Shown here in pieces: positions 32,265-43,328 of a stretch of 64,000 nucleotides of DNA (within the stretch, counting starts at the first letter, position 1; the number at the start of each line of letters is the position of its first letter). The stretch covers positions 20,766,258 through 20,830,257 of the forward strand of contig CM042157.1 in assembly GCA_023376005.1 (NCBI GenBank). Direction: 5' to 3'. Source of the stretch: Doryteuthis pealeii. Taxonomy: Eukaryota; Mollusca; Cephalopoda; Myopsida; Loliginidae. The notes beneath the pieces were generated by a model. That model saw only the letters and a list, made by a program, of their open reading frames with translations. It ran no database searches and was not told the DNA's origin. The position numbers and the translations under genes were made by a program.

Positions 32265-32460
32265 GATAGGAAGATTGGAATAAATCGAACAGAAAGTGAC
32301 AAAGAATAGAGGGAAAGATGTGGACAACTCAAACAAGCAGATGTAGGAGATATATTTCTTTGCATATTGAGTGCGACTCCTTCTGTCTTTTATTTGAAAC
32401 ATTTGTGCATCATACATTTGTTTTATAGTAGAGAAAGTGAACGGGTGAGTGGTGGGTTAG
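32086..32460 (+). mobile_element. Single-arm relative of the 16.4-16.8 kb repeat
   Basis: CCGTCATCTCGTTACATTTT followed by TATTTCATCTAGAAACTCA resembles 6848-6905 and 15068-15130, and 32263-32440 resembles 16422-16800 (GAGGATAGGAAGATTGGA, CATCATACATTTGTTTTATA). Not a foldback here. Contains a (TA)n at 32226-32261. Confidence 0.55.
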
Positions 32461-32597
32461 GTGATAAAGTCAGTAGAGGGGGTAGAGTTTGTGAGGGTTT
32501 GATTGGCCGGAAGAATTCTTTCTGTACTGGGTAGGAAGTGAGATAAGATCAGATGTATGGAATTGTTGGAGGAAATTTGATAGGTAAATAAATAACT

Positions 32598-32604
32598 CTC
32601 TCTC

Positions 32605-32695
<91 letters not shown>
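32598..32695. repeat. (CT)n(TA)n microsatellite
   Basis: CT repeats then TA repeats, ending exactly where SINE-A begins. Confidence 0.96.
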
Positions 32696-32699
<4 letters not shown>

Positions 32700-32960
32700 A
32701 CCCCATCGCACGAGCAGGATGCGACACAAGGTCAATTTCTTAAGCGGAATTCAACAGGTTTGAATTCAGAGTTTTCCATCTCCTAGACCGGTTTCCTAAA
32801 CAAGGTTAAAGAGCCCAGTCTGCCCTACTATTTACCCATAGCTGGAGGGAGAGTAGGATTCATACCTTTCCCAATGATACTAGCGCTAAGTGAAATGCAA
32901 TTACCACGTCCAGGATTTGAACTCCATCTCCCATGTCTTTAACCATTACACCACGCGCTT

Positions 32961-32961
<1 letters not shown>
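32696..32961 (-). mobile_element. SINE-A, full length
   Basis: The minus strand runs from GGAAGCGCGTGGTGTAATGG to the end of the body next to (TA)n, its usual 3' tail. Only few substitutions. Confidence 0.9.

Positions 32962-33015
<54 letters not shown>
32962..33015. repeat. (GT)n microsatellite
   Basis: Pure GT repeats next to the SINE head. Confidence 0.96.
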
Positions 33016-33016
<1 letters not shown>

Positions 33017-33400
33017 TGTGTATTTGCACCCATGTATGTATGTTACTATAACCCATCATCTTTGTAAAAGAAATATACTCAAGATGTCCCAACGTAGAGG
33101 ACAAAGCAATTTTTAATCCAATTTACAAGAGAAAAGTAATTTTGTGGTGTCTGTGTTCGCGCTGAACGTCATTTTAAATCATCTCAGTAGCTGAGATAAC
33201 TGTGAAATACTGATAGGCCATAGGCAAGAAGGGAATTGCATCAACCTCCCATCTCTACCCCAAATTAAACTCCCTTGGTATTTTCTTGTAGATCTGGGGC
33301 CTGTAGAACAAAAAAAAAATTCTATCTCCAAATAAGGATTTTCTACTCCATTTGTTGTATACTCTCTTTCTTTACTTCTTCTGCTCATCTTTGGTATCTT
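33016..33400. other. Intron; no gene seen
   Basis: A 69-codon minus-strand frame (33179-33388) has no recognisable domain. Confidence 0.45.
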
Positions 33401-33404
33401 ACGT

Positions 33405-33825
33405 TCCTCTTATAGCGTCTGGACTTCGTCTTGGCGACTTCGTGTTTGGTCTTCCATTAGGGATTTCTCTTTATCAGAAGCCCTGTGTCATTGGTAGTTT
33501 TTAGATAATAACACAAGACTTCGATTTGCTTTAGATTATATTTTATTCTGAAATTCTTACCAGACTACCAGCGCAGATTGAGTGGGCCGTGCACTTAACA
33601 CGACTTACCACCGTCATGGTTTGGCCGATACTGACTAAAAACCCTTTCTAATCTAAGCCGGGAGAGGGTCTTCTCCACCGATTCTCATGGTATCCACCGG
33701 AAGGATCAGGATGAGGTCAAGTCTTGTCATTCAATCCTTCAAGGCCGCCAGTTGCAACTTATAACGGCCATTTTGGTTTCTACACTACTGTACATAAGTA
33801 TTAGGAATCTAATAATTAAGTAACA
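33405..33825 (+). mobile_element. LTR-like interspersed repeat, copy 1
   Basis: Shares many blocks in order with 62180-62582: GGATTTCTCTTTATCAGAAGCCCTGT (differing by a base), ACACAAGACTTCGATTTGCT, TGAGGTCAAGTCTTGTCA, TTATAACGGCCATTTTGG, ending TAATTAAGTAACA. The other copy has AATAAA before the ACACAAGACTTCG block, as in an LTR. No internal retroelement genes are seen beside either copy, so these would be solo LTRs. Confidence 0.5.
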
Positions 33826-34140
33826 CATTCAGGGAACATGTTAAAAACTGGTTCTTTTTGTGAAGTAATAATAAAAATATTTGCGAGTAACATGTCTTAT
33901 TGTTGGTTGGTTGGTTGGTTTATTGATTTTAACGGCATACCAACCCGTCTGGGCTTATGTCATGCCTAACGTTTAGGAAGTAATATATGTAGTGTATTTA
34001 CATTTATAGTTTTTAGTTATTGGTTTTAACAATTTAAAACCCGATCGATTCAGAATGGGGATTTTAACTGTTTTAATACACACATCTGTATGTATGTAAA
34101 GGCCGCCATAGAGTGCTCCATCCCTTTTATATATCTGTCT
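33826..34140. other. Intron with short LINE-tail scrap
   Basis: A GTTGGTTGGTTGGTTTATTGA tract at 33903 and ACGGCATACCAACCCGTCTG look like the inverse of an I-like LINE tail; otherwise nothing. Confidence 0.4.
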
Positions 34141-34155
34141 ATCAATATATCTGTC

Positions 34156-34156
<1 letters not shown>

Positions 34157-34215
<59 letters not shown>

Positions 34216-34305
34216 GAGAGAGAGAGAGAGAAAGAGGGAGAGAGAAAGAAGGGGAGAGAGGTGTTAAAGACCAGTGTGAGATAGATAGATAGATAGATAG
34301 ATAGA
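34157..34305. repeat. (TA)n(GA)n and (GATA)n microsatellites
   Basis: TA then GA-rich repeats and a short GATA array at 34278-34303. Confidence 0.94.
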
Positions 34306-35045
34306 AGGACGTGTACGACTTACAGAAAGAAATTGTAAGAAAAAGAGGCTAATATGACAGGACAGTTTTCCGAGATAAATAGCCGGATAGAGGCGGGCGT
34401 TCGCAAAGACTCATCGGGGATCATTGGATAAAGTGATTTCTGCTCTTAGATGTGTAAGGATTAAGTGATCAGCGGACGTATCGATGCCGTTCAGTCTATT
34501 TGCAAGATTGACAGGCCAGTTAAGGCGGAGGCTGGGTTGATGATAAACCAGCAGATGAGGCTCTAAAGTCCGTTTAGACAGATGAGGCGATTGATATTGC
34601 TTTCGACTGATAGATGGATAGGCAGTATCTTGCCGCTCGAATAAATGAGACAAGACCAACCGAAGATTGTAGAAAAAGGACAATCTTAATGCAAATAAAG
34701 TGGCAAAGGTCCAGGAAGAAAGTGATTACGTTTCTCTACGTGTGCTTAATATCTCTTCGGTCCAGTCCTTTTGTACAGAAGAAGCCAACGTCAATAGATT
34801 ATCTATGGCTTCCGGAGAATTACCATATTGAATAAAATTTGATTTCAAAGGAAAATTTGTTACCGTCTCAAACCATTTAAACGAGAAAGTCGATTTTCTG
34901 AATGTACTTTTTTTCTTTTGGTATTTCCAGTTATATTCTCAATTATTTATGTGAATAGGATTCACATAACTATTACAGTCCGAGCGCTACTTGTCCTGTA
35001 TACATATTATATATTATTGCCTCACCAGTAACAAGACATTTTTTA
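34306..35045. other. Intron; no gene recognised
   Basis: Open frames at 34411-34683 (minus) and 34614-34835 (plus) lack any recognisable domain. Confidence 0.4.
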
Positions 35046-35051
35046 AAAATA

Positions 35052-35671
35052 CTAGCAAATATATGCACCCTCCGGGTGCAAGTATTTAAGTTTTAATGTA
35101 ATGAAATATCGTATTAAATTAGAAAGTCTAATAAGAAGGCAGATAAAAAGATATGTAACAGAGTGGGGGTATAATAGAAAAATAGAAATGAAACTTACTC
35201 TTCCATCACTCACGTCTTTCATTGCTGAATTTTACTTATTTAACTATTTAGTTAAATTAGGAAATAAAGAATAAAATGACAGTTATTTTTTTTTTTTGTT
35301 AATGGATTTCATTTAAGATTCATTGAAGAGATTTTTGCTTATATTCATTAAAATAAAACCAAACAATTAGAAATCAATAATACTAAGCACATATTTAATA
35401 AAATCAGATTTTTAATATCAATATGCAAATTAGCCTTCCCATTCACACTGTAAACCGCTATTTTTTGTATATATAAATACAATTGCATGTTATTTGTATA
35501 TAGATATGGACAACACTAATAAAAAGGTGAAGAAATTTTATTAATAATTAAGGTTTAAATATAAATAAAATCATGGAGAATGTGATGTAAATAACGAAGG
35601 GAATTGTGACTTGAGTAGTAATATAGTTTCGGTTACAGACGGAAAAACACACAATCTCCATTATAATAAGA
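35052..35671 (-). mobile_element. Miniature Helitron-like element, family 1, intact ends
   Basis: CTAG at 35052-35055, hairpin CACCCTCCGGGTG next to it, the TCTTATTATAATGGAG end (minus strand) at 35671, flanked by A and T. 620 bp. Confidence 0.8.
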
Positions 35672-35730
35672 TATCACATTGTTTATAGGTTAATATTAAT
35701 TTAGTGGTTAATATTAATTTTATGATAACT

Positions 35731-35732
<2 letters not shown>

Positions 35733-35803
<71 letters not shown>
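35733..35803. repeat. (CT)n(GT)n microsatellite
   Basis: CT then GT repeats. Confidence 0.96.
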
Positions 35804-35804
<1 letters not shown>

Positions 35805-35999
35805 TCTGGATGATCCTGAATTATCCTGAATATCCTTTCAGTGAAATTGAAGTAGTTAATTTCTATCAGTTACTGGGTTCCCTAAAGTATGTATTGAGCC
35901 CATTCCAATATTTATTTATCTTGTCTCATTCAGATTTTGTCTTTTTCCAACGGTCAAAATTGTGATTCAATCGGTTTTTCTTTTTTTCTCTAAAACTAC

Positions 36000-36028
36000 C
36001 ACACACACACACACACACACACACAAAT

Positions 36029-36069
<41 letters not shown>

Positions 36070-36086
36070 ATATATATATATATATT
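36000..36086. repeat. (CA)n(TA)n microsatellite
   Basis: CA then TA repeats; the TA part adjoins SINE-A as its tail. Confidence 0.95.
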
Positions 36087-36280
36087 TACCAAACCCTCCG
36101 CGCGAGCAGGATGCGACACATGGTTAATTTCTTGAGTTCAACAGGTTTGAATTCAGAGTTTTCCTTCTCCTAGACTGGTTGCCTAACCAAGGCTAAAGAG
36201 CCCAGTCTGCCCTACTATTTACCCATAGCTAAAGGGAGAGTAGGATTCATACCTTTTCCAAAGGTATTAGCGCTAAGGAT
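36087..36280 (-). mobile_element. SINE-A, head missing
   Basis: The body from the (TA)n tail side to TTAGCGCTAAG; the tRNA-like head is lost. Confidence 0.85.
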
Positions 36281-36299
36281 AATAAGTATATGCTAAGTA

Positions 36300-36509
36300 T
36301 ATAATATATATATGTGTGTGTGTGTGGGAGTGAGTGACTGAGTGTGTATTTGTATATATATATACGTACACAAATACCCTACCACATATATAAGTATATG
36401 TGTGTGTTAGTGTGTATTTGTGTATATATATACATACACAAATACACACACACACACACAATACACACACACACATATATATGTGTGTGGGAGTATGTAT
36501 TTGTGTATG

Positions 36510-36548
<39 letters not shown>

Positions 36549-36553
36549 CTGTA

Positions 36554-36605
<52 letters not shown>
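36300..36605. repeat. Complex (GT)/(TA)/(CA) microsatellite
   Basis: Alternating GT, TA and CA blocks with inverted symmetry (ACACAAATAC against GTATTTGTGT) that could form hairpins. The many open frames are artefacts. Confidence 0.95.
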
Positions 36606-36608
<3 letters not shown>

Positions 36609-36830
36609 CCAACCCTCGCAGGATGCGACACAAGGTCAATTTTTAAGCGGTTTTAACAGGTTTGAATTCAGAGTTTTCCTTCTCTTAGACTGGTTACCTA
36701 GCCATGGGTAAAGACCAGTCTGTCCTGCTATTTACCACAGCTGGAGGGAGAATTGGATGCATACCTTTCCCAAGGTATTATTAGCGCTAAGTGAAATGCC
36801 AACAGCTTCGTCCAGGAATTGAACTCGCGT
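36606..36830 (-). mobile_element. SINE-A, partial
   Basis: The minus strand includes GGACGAAGCTGTTGGCATTT and the common body, next to a (TA)n tail. The A-box end is missing. Confidence 0.85.
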
Positions 36831-36835
36831 TTGAC

Positions 36836-36869
<34 letters not shown>

Positions 36870-36870
36870 T

Positions 36871-36903
<33 letters not shown>
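36836..36903. repeat. (TA)n(GT)n microsatellite
   Basis: TA then GT repeats. Confidence 0.95.
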
Positions 36904-37179
36904 AATATAATAAGTAAAATAACCCGTATCTACGACAGTGTCTTCGATTATTTATTTATGTATTTATGTATTTATTTATTGTAATTCATGGGTACTTTTG
37001 AAACGGAATATACTGATTTGTGCCTCAGAGCACATCCATGCCAGGAAGATGCCAGATAGGCGGCTGTGAAAAGGTTAAGTATGAAATGAAAAAATGGATA
37101 AGGGAAAAGATGACTGCAAAGATGCATCGTAAATGGTTTTGTAGATAACACAACAACAAAAATGCAAAGTCTAAAAGAC

Positions 37180-38075
37180 GTTAAGGAATTCTGAACTAGC
37201 CAATATCTGATCTCAGCAGGACGGCTAATAATCGATAGAGCGAATCGAAAAGGCTGTCAGAACGAAGCTGGTTAAAAAAAGAAGGAAGTTTTTTTTTTTC
37301 AAAAGTATTAAGTAACTTTTCTGCAGTTACATCCATCCATACATACGCAGAGGAAATTTTAATAAGTACTTTTTTAGAATTGCTGTGATGTTTGGTTTGC
37401 TTGTCTTTCTTTGTTTTTGTTTTTTCTCGAATGTAGATAGATTGATTGATAGATGGATAGATAGATAGATAGATAGATAGATAGTTACATCCATACATAC
37501 GCAGAGAAAATTTTAATAAGTACTTTTTTTTAGAATTGCTGTGATGTTTGGTTTGTTTGGGGGGTTTGGGGGGGGGTTCCCGAATGAAAATGAACGTTAT
37601 CGACTTTTTGTTTTTACTCATGGATTCTAATGCCTTGAGTTTACTGATGGTGAAAAAAGTGCTCAATTCGGAGTTTTAGGTGACTTTTGAGGCCTGATAA
37701 TCCCCTGAGAGTGGGCAAAAATGGCAAATTTCATGTACAAATAAAGTGCCAAACTAATATGATTTTCTGATAGAGTTCGATGAGGAGTATCACATAGTAA
37801 AAGATGGTTGGGTTTGCTTGAGAATTGGGGGAGATATGGGGCTTCAAAGGTTTGCCCCAAGATAGATTGATAGATAGATAGATAGATAGATAGATAAATA
37901 GGTATATCCATCCATACATACACGGAGGAAATTTTAATAAGTATTTTTTTAGAATTGATGTGATATTTGTTTTTTTGTTTTTTTGTTTTTGTTTTTTTTT
38001 TGGGGGGGGGAGTTACGATAATAGTAAATTGATGTATAGGTAGAAAAATAGGTAGATAGATAGATAGATAGATAG
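37180..38075. repeat. GATA-linked segmental duplications with a mobile cassette
   Basis: A unit of about 75 bp (TACATCCATACATACGCAGA ... AGAATTGCTGTGATGTTTGG) occurs at about 37325, 37487 and 37910, each beside a (GATA)n array. Between them, 37590-37860 is a cassette (AAAAGTGCTCAATTCGGAGT ... GAATTGGGGGAGATATGGGG) that recurs at 57235-57370 and 57400-57660. The open frames are not conserved domains. Confidence 0.75.
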
Positions 38076-38138
38076 ATAGGGTGATTCTAAAAATGGAATA
38101 TTTCTATAAGAGTTCTTTTATTATCTTATCACTATGTA

Positions 38139-38290
38139 GTGGTGAGGTTACAATTCTGAACTTCTGGGGGTGTGGAGTGCCCCTTCATTGTCATTACTTC
38201 CAGGTCCACTCTGAGCTGGAGTGGTAATATCTGTTAGGATCCCATCTACGGGTTAAATAGATTAAAAATGATTTTAAAAATTGTTTTTTT
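38139..38290 (+). mobile_element. I-like LINE 3'-UTR fragment
   Basis: GTGGAGTGCCCCTTCATTGT, TCCAGGTCCACTCTGAGC and GATCCCATCTACGGGTTAAA are the family blocks. Confidence 0.65.
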
Positions 38291-38309
38291 AATTTGTTAT
38301 TTCAGTTTT

Positions 38310-38317
38310 CAAGATTG

Positions 38318-38350
<33 letters not shown>
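38310..38350. repeat. (GATA)n microsatellite
   Basis: Short GATA array. Confidence 0.9.
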
Positions 38351-38351
<1 letters not shown>

Positions 38352-38689
38352 CTTAAATATGACCAAGGCTTGGTTTTTGAGCAAAAATAATAGAGATTTG
38401 ATTTATATTCGTGAAGATATTAAAAAAATAAAAAATATAAATGCATGATTTTTTTTTAATTTTTATTTTTAGATTAGACATTAGCATTTCTTTTCAGAGT
38501 AGCTATCAATCAATCTATTATTTTTACATAGGGATTTAAATGGGCATCCCACGAGGATTCAACTCACGATTCAGTACTAATAGATCTACGGGACTAACTA
38601 AAAAAAAAAAATCTACCCAGGCGACGCCAGTAGCCGCTACTAGTATATATTTATTTATATGATTTAGTAAGTTCGTTTTTTAACTGAGT

Positions 38690-38845
38690 TAAATTTTGTT
38701 AGTTTTTTGGGTAGTAGTTTTGGGGCTTTTTTTCGGTTTGTACATATACCATTTAGTAGCATGGGGAAAATTTAGTTCCCTGTGGATCACTGTTCCCACT
38801 CGGTCATCACTTATCTTGTACTCTTTTTGTAATAATTTACAGCAT
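38690..38845 (-). pseudogene. LINE-R internal fragment
   Basis: The minus strand reads KEYKISDDRVGTVIHRELNF then ATKWYMYKPKK, matching 39890-40130 of the longest copy. About 50 codons. Confidence 0.7.
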
Positions 38846-38887
38846 TCGCTTATCATGATTAATCGGTTATTATTTCACTCCTTGAAA

Positions 38888-39035
38888 GTTTTGCACACCA
38901 GCATTAGCTGATGGTCTTTCTCGGGAGTCTGAGTGATAACAAGTCTCCTCAGGTCTCCAGGACTCTTCTGAGTATTCTATCCGATTTCATCAATGCTGTT
39001 GTCTGGATGCTCTCAATTCTTCTTCTGATTTCCAG
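38888..39035 (-). pseudogene. LINE-R 3' fragment
   Basis: The minus strand reads LEIRRRIESIQTTALMKSDR then ILRRVLET and a stop. On the minus strand it ends in an A/AAT-rich tail (plus: ATTATT near 38868). Confidence 0.7.
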
Positions 39036-39036
39036 G

Positions 39037-39093
39037 TATTATTATTATTATTATTATTATTATTACTACTACTACTACTACTACTACTACTAC
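39037..39093. repeat. (ATT)n(ACT)n array = LINE-R 3' tail
   Basis: Directly abuts the 3' end of the LINE-R copy at 39095. On the LINE strand the tail reads (AGT)n(AAT)n. Confidence 0.9.
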
Positions 39094-39094
39094 C

Positions 39095-39480
39095 CATTCG
39101 AGTTATTCACACCCGTTTTAGCTGGTGGTCCACTGATGGCTGAGTGAGAGCAAGTCTCCTCAGGTCTCCAGTCCTCTTTTGAGTATTCTAGTATTCTCAA
39201 TAGTGCTATAGTCCGGATGGTCTCGATTCTTCTTCTGATTTCGAGTTCATCCAGACTCTTTTCCAGACCCTTGGGGATCGTTCCAAGAGCACCAATTACA
39301 ATAGGCACAACCTTCACTTTCATGTTCCACAGTTTTCTTAGTTCTCTGGCAAAGTCCAAGTATTTGTTATCACGTGGAAATCGGATGGGACGACAAAATC
39401 CACGAGATGACAAGTTCTTCTCTTCTTGTTAATCAGCACTAGGTCTGGTCTCCTGGCCATGATTAGGTGATCCGTCGGTA
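39095..39480 (-). pseudogene. LINE-R C-terminal copy, 5'-truncated
   Basis: The minus strand encodes KYLDFARELRKLWNMKVKVV, PIVIGALGTIPKGLEKSLDE and RRIETIRTIALLRILEYS, with one frameshift and a TLINKK-like upstream piece. The open frame at 39090-39413 covers most of it. Confidence 0.8.
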
Positions 39481-39488
39481 CCTTAAAG

Positions 39489-39538
<50 letters not shown>
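39489..39538. repeat. (ATT)n array = LINE-R 3' tail
   Basis: Abuts the 3' end of the longest LINE-R copy. Confidence 0.92.
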
Positions 39539-39544
39539 TACTCC

Positions 39545-40490
39545 TTTTGAGTTTTCACATCAGCATTAGCTGATGGTCTTTCACTGGAGTCTGAGTGACA
39601 GCAAGTCACCTCAGGTCTCCTCGGGTCTCCAGGGCTCTTCTGAGTATTCTGGCAGATTGCAGCAGTGCAGTGTTCTGAATGGTTTCAATCCTTCCTCTGA
39701 TATCCAAACTTTCCAAACCCTTTTCTAATCCTTTTGGGACTGTTCCAAGTGCACCAACCACAATTGGTATCACCTTCACCTTCATATTCCATAACTTTTT
39801 CAGTTCTCTGGCAAGGTCCAAATATTTGTCCATTTTTTCATTTTCCTTTAGCTTCACCCTGTGATCTGCTGGCACTGCAAAATCCACCAGTTAACAAGTT
39901 CTTTCTTTTTTGTTTATCAACATTAGGTCTGGTCTTCTTGCTGGGATAAGGTGATCCGTTTTTATTTCAAAGTCCCAGAGAATTTTATGTGTTTCGTTCT
40001 CAAGAACAGATTCTGGTTTATGCATATACCATTTTGTTGTATGGTCAAAATTTAATGTTTTGCATAATTCCCAGTGGATCACCTTCCCAACTCAGTCATG
40101 TCTAGTTTTTGTATTCTCGTTGTGCTAGTTTGCTACATTAGCAGAGTATATGGTTTTACAGTCTCATCTCTATTACCGCAAAGTCTACATTTACTATTTT
40201 GTTGGGTATTATCAATTTTCGCTTTGATATAGTTGTCTTATGGCATTATTTTGTGCAGCAATTATAAGTGATTCAGTTCTCTTTTGCGGTTTCCTTTCTT
40301 AACCAAGTCCAAGTCTTTACATGTGCAACCTCTTCTATTTGTCGTTTGAAGCGTCCATATAATTGTTTTTCTTTCCCATTTTTGTCGTTTAGTCTTTGTT
40401 GTTTTCTGTTTGTCCATCTATCGCTTCTAACTATTTGTGCCGCCATAAGCCTCCAGTTTCGTCCTTTTCGCTTTCATTCTTTGTAGTCAT
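39545..40490 (-). pseudogene. LINE-R C-terminal region, longest copy
   Basis: Read from 40490 down on the minus strand, across frameshifts: QLYGRFKRQIEEVAHVKTWT, a Cys cluster CRLCGNRDETV, VIHWELCKTLNFDH, TTKWYMHKPESVLENETHKI, PARRPDLMLINKKERTC, VDFAVPADHRVKLKENEK, KYLDLARELKKLWNMKVKVI, ALGTVPKGLEKGLE, and a RILRRAL end. This is the C-terminal third of a non-LTR retrotransposon polyprotein beyond the RT. No RT motif is visible. It ends in the (AAT)n tail. Confidence 0.8.
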
Positions 40491-41300
40491 ATCTTCAAAA
40501 AGATTAAGTTGGTATTTTGGTTTCTATCATTTCCTTTGATTGTATGGCAATGACCTTATTCTTTCCCCTCTATTCCTTCTATTTTAGACACAATTACAAT
40601 CTATATCTCTCATCGTCTTATAGGATGGACAGAGTTCCTTGAGGAGGCATTGTAATTTTATTCGTCATATTCAGGACAATCTTTCTACTCTGAAGTAATT
40701 CTTACTCTTTTATAAGATTTCTCCTTCTTACTATTTTATAATGAATGTTGGTACTCTTATTATCTATTTATTAGTAGCTTGTTAACTTTTTTAACCATTG
40801 CGGTGTCTTGGGACAGCTTTTTGATCCTCTTCGGGATATTAGCCTACTTCTAGATTCATATTGGTTATTAGTATATTTTCTTATACGTTTTTTGACCTTT
40901 GATTTTTTGTCTGCTTTTTTGTTTTTGAGATATTGATAAGTCTTTCTGTTTTCTTTTGAATGTTATTTGTGTTTCTATATTTTTATTTATTCTTTTTTAT
41001 ATATTTTTCAAAGGCTAATTCTATCATAATCTTGCTTTGTGTTACATCAAATCGAGTTCTCTTGACGCATATTTTACTCGGTGCTATTCAATGACTTTCT
41101 CTAATGACTTTGACATATATCCACTACCATTTCTACGAAAGAGCCTACCTATCTCTATTGCAATGCCACTGTTCAAAAAACCTATATCTCACTACGAGAA
41201 CAGATACACAGAGTTTATAGTTTTGGTTTTTGAGATTTAATGCCTTTACATTTTAGGTTTCTAATATTTCTTTATGACAAATATTATTAAGCGAATTTCA
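40491..41300 (-). pseudogene. Possible degraded upstream part of the same LINE-R
   Basis: The minus strand near 41030-41110 reads FEKVIEYHRVKYASRELDLM, which could be retroelement-derived. Frameshifts and A/T decay prevent a firm call. Confidence 0.3.
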
Positions 41301-42650
41301 CTCTGGAATTAAGTCTCTTTCAAAGCAATCAAAGTTAGGTTGGTTATTCGTTTGCTCAAAGGTATCATAATCTAGATTTCGGAATAGTAAGTTTCTAGAC
41401 TGCCAATTCTTCATTTTCATCCATGAAGGAAATCACAGTGTCATGGTAATTTTAATAATCGTTATTTATAAAATAGATGATAAAACATTAGATAATTAAC
41501 ATTTATGGCTATATTAACTTCTGAGGGATTGTATTGTGTAAATTATATAATGTATAATTAATATTTAATATATATATTATTATTAATTAATAGTATATTA
41601 ATTTATATATAGTATAACACATACATACAGAACTCAACACACACAACCCCATTATTATAATATATATATATATATATTATATATTAATTATACAGTGAAC
41701 TTATATTATCCTACACATAATATAAATTTATGTGTGTTGTGTATATTGATGTGTGTGTGTAATATTTATGTGTATTATGTAATATTATATATGCACATAT
41801 ACACACTCTAACTACTACAACATATACATATATAGTGTGAGGTATAAGAGTATTTGGTAGTTTATAATTTATATACAACTTCCAGATATTATATAACTCA
41901 TAATTTATTAATATATATTTATATATTCTTACACACATATATTATTTGCTAGTAAGGTCTGGCTTACTTTAATTGATAGTTTGGTACTAAATTATAATAA
42001 GGAAAAGATAATAATTAATTAACTCTAAAAACTCATTTGGCCGCTGGTATATAGTGAGAATTATTTTGGGTTTAATTTAATTAAATTAAGATTTGAATAT
42101 GGGTTACTTCTATGCGTTGGTTTATGCTGCCATATGACATAGTGTCTTATTCCATTACTCTCCAACCATTCGTATTGTCTCTTTAACAATCTCATCATAA
42201 GTACTGTATAGTACGGCATCCTTATAGTATGGGTGTGTGTGCTGTGTGTAGTGGCGTGTGTGAGTTTGTATGTGTCGTTGGTATATGGGTAATTAATTAT
42301 ATAGTGTATATAGATATATATGTATAATTATGTAATATCGTATATATATTAGTATGAGATTAATATATATTATGAGTTAGTATGTAAAAACATATTATTG
42401 TCTTTCCATTTTTTGTTTTTGTGATTGTTGGTGATATTGAACACTTCATATACCATAATTTCATCTAATCATATAGGAGGACATCTGCTCAGCGTCCTGC
42501 CCGTTGTATGGATCTGCTGTCAGATAGGAGATGCGCCCCTCATGGAGAATAATAGATCCAGAAGCAAGCATAGATTACAGCCTGAATTGCTATTTGAGCA
42601 TGAAACCGAGCTGTAAGATAATTGTTGAAAAACATTGTGGTTTTTAATAT
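41301..42650. other. AT-rich intron with decayed TA/TG repeats
   Basis: Irregular TA, ATTA and TG stretches (41560-41700, 42220-42380). No gene seen. Confidence 0.5.
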
Positions 42651-42654
42651 ATGT

Positions 42655-42735
42655 AGTAGATAAAAGAGAGATAAGAGGAGAGAGAGAGTAGAGGAGAGAT
42701 ATGAGAGAGAGAGAAAGAGAAAGAGGAAGAGAGAG
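42655..42735. repeat. (GA)n-rich tract
   Basis: Imperfect GA repeats. Confidence 0.85.
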
Positions 42736-43074
42736 AATGTGTCTACAACCCAGAAAGTGAACAAAAGACACTTTACTATTTGGTTTATCTTGCGCGCCAT
42801 TGGATCATTCTCCTCTACCACCATTGTCAAAAAAAATCAATAACTGACAGTATGAAATGGTATGAAGTGGTTCCCCATAAATACTCTAAAGCAGAAAAGG
42901 TTAATGCACGTTTGGACACTGAAAAAATCACAAAGACATTTGAAAGGGATAAAAAGTAAGCACAATTTTTTGTCTCCATCGAATATAATGGGACACATTC
43001 AATTCAATGGCATTTCCATACGTCTCGGACAATGAATGTCTAAAAGAATTTTGTTTATATTTACCCAAACACTT

Positions 43075-43145
43075 TGCCAGGCCAAGATGTGACACAAGGT
43101 TGGGTTTTTTTTCTTTTAAGCGGGGTACAACGGATTCGAAAGTTT
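43075..43145 (-). mobile_element. SINE-A remnant
   Basis: GATGTGACACAAGGTTGG ... TTTTAAGCGGGGTACAACGG resembles the 3' body of SINE-A; short and diverged. Confidence 0.4.
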
Positions 43146-43328
43146 ACATTGGAATCGTCTCTTACTCAAGAAATACATTCAATCCTCAGAAATAGATATG
43201 GTTGACCCAACAAAAAGAAATGGATAATCGAAACATATTATGCTATCATTTCAACAGCTAACTGTTTTCATTAAATATTTTAGATAGTAGACATTAACAT
43301 TAGCCGCTGCTAGTATATATTTGTCTAC

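Noticed and set aside
36300..36605. Regularly spaced repeat resembling a CRISPR array
   Set aside because: Dinucleotide arrays in a eukaryotic intron; no constant repeats with unique spacers.
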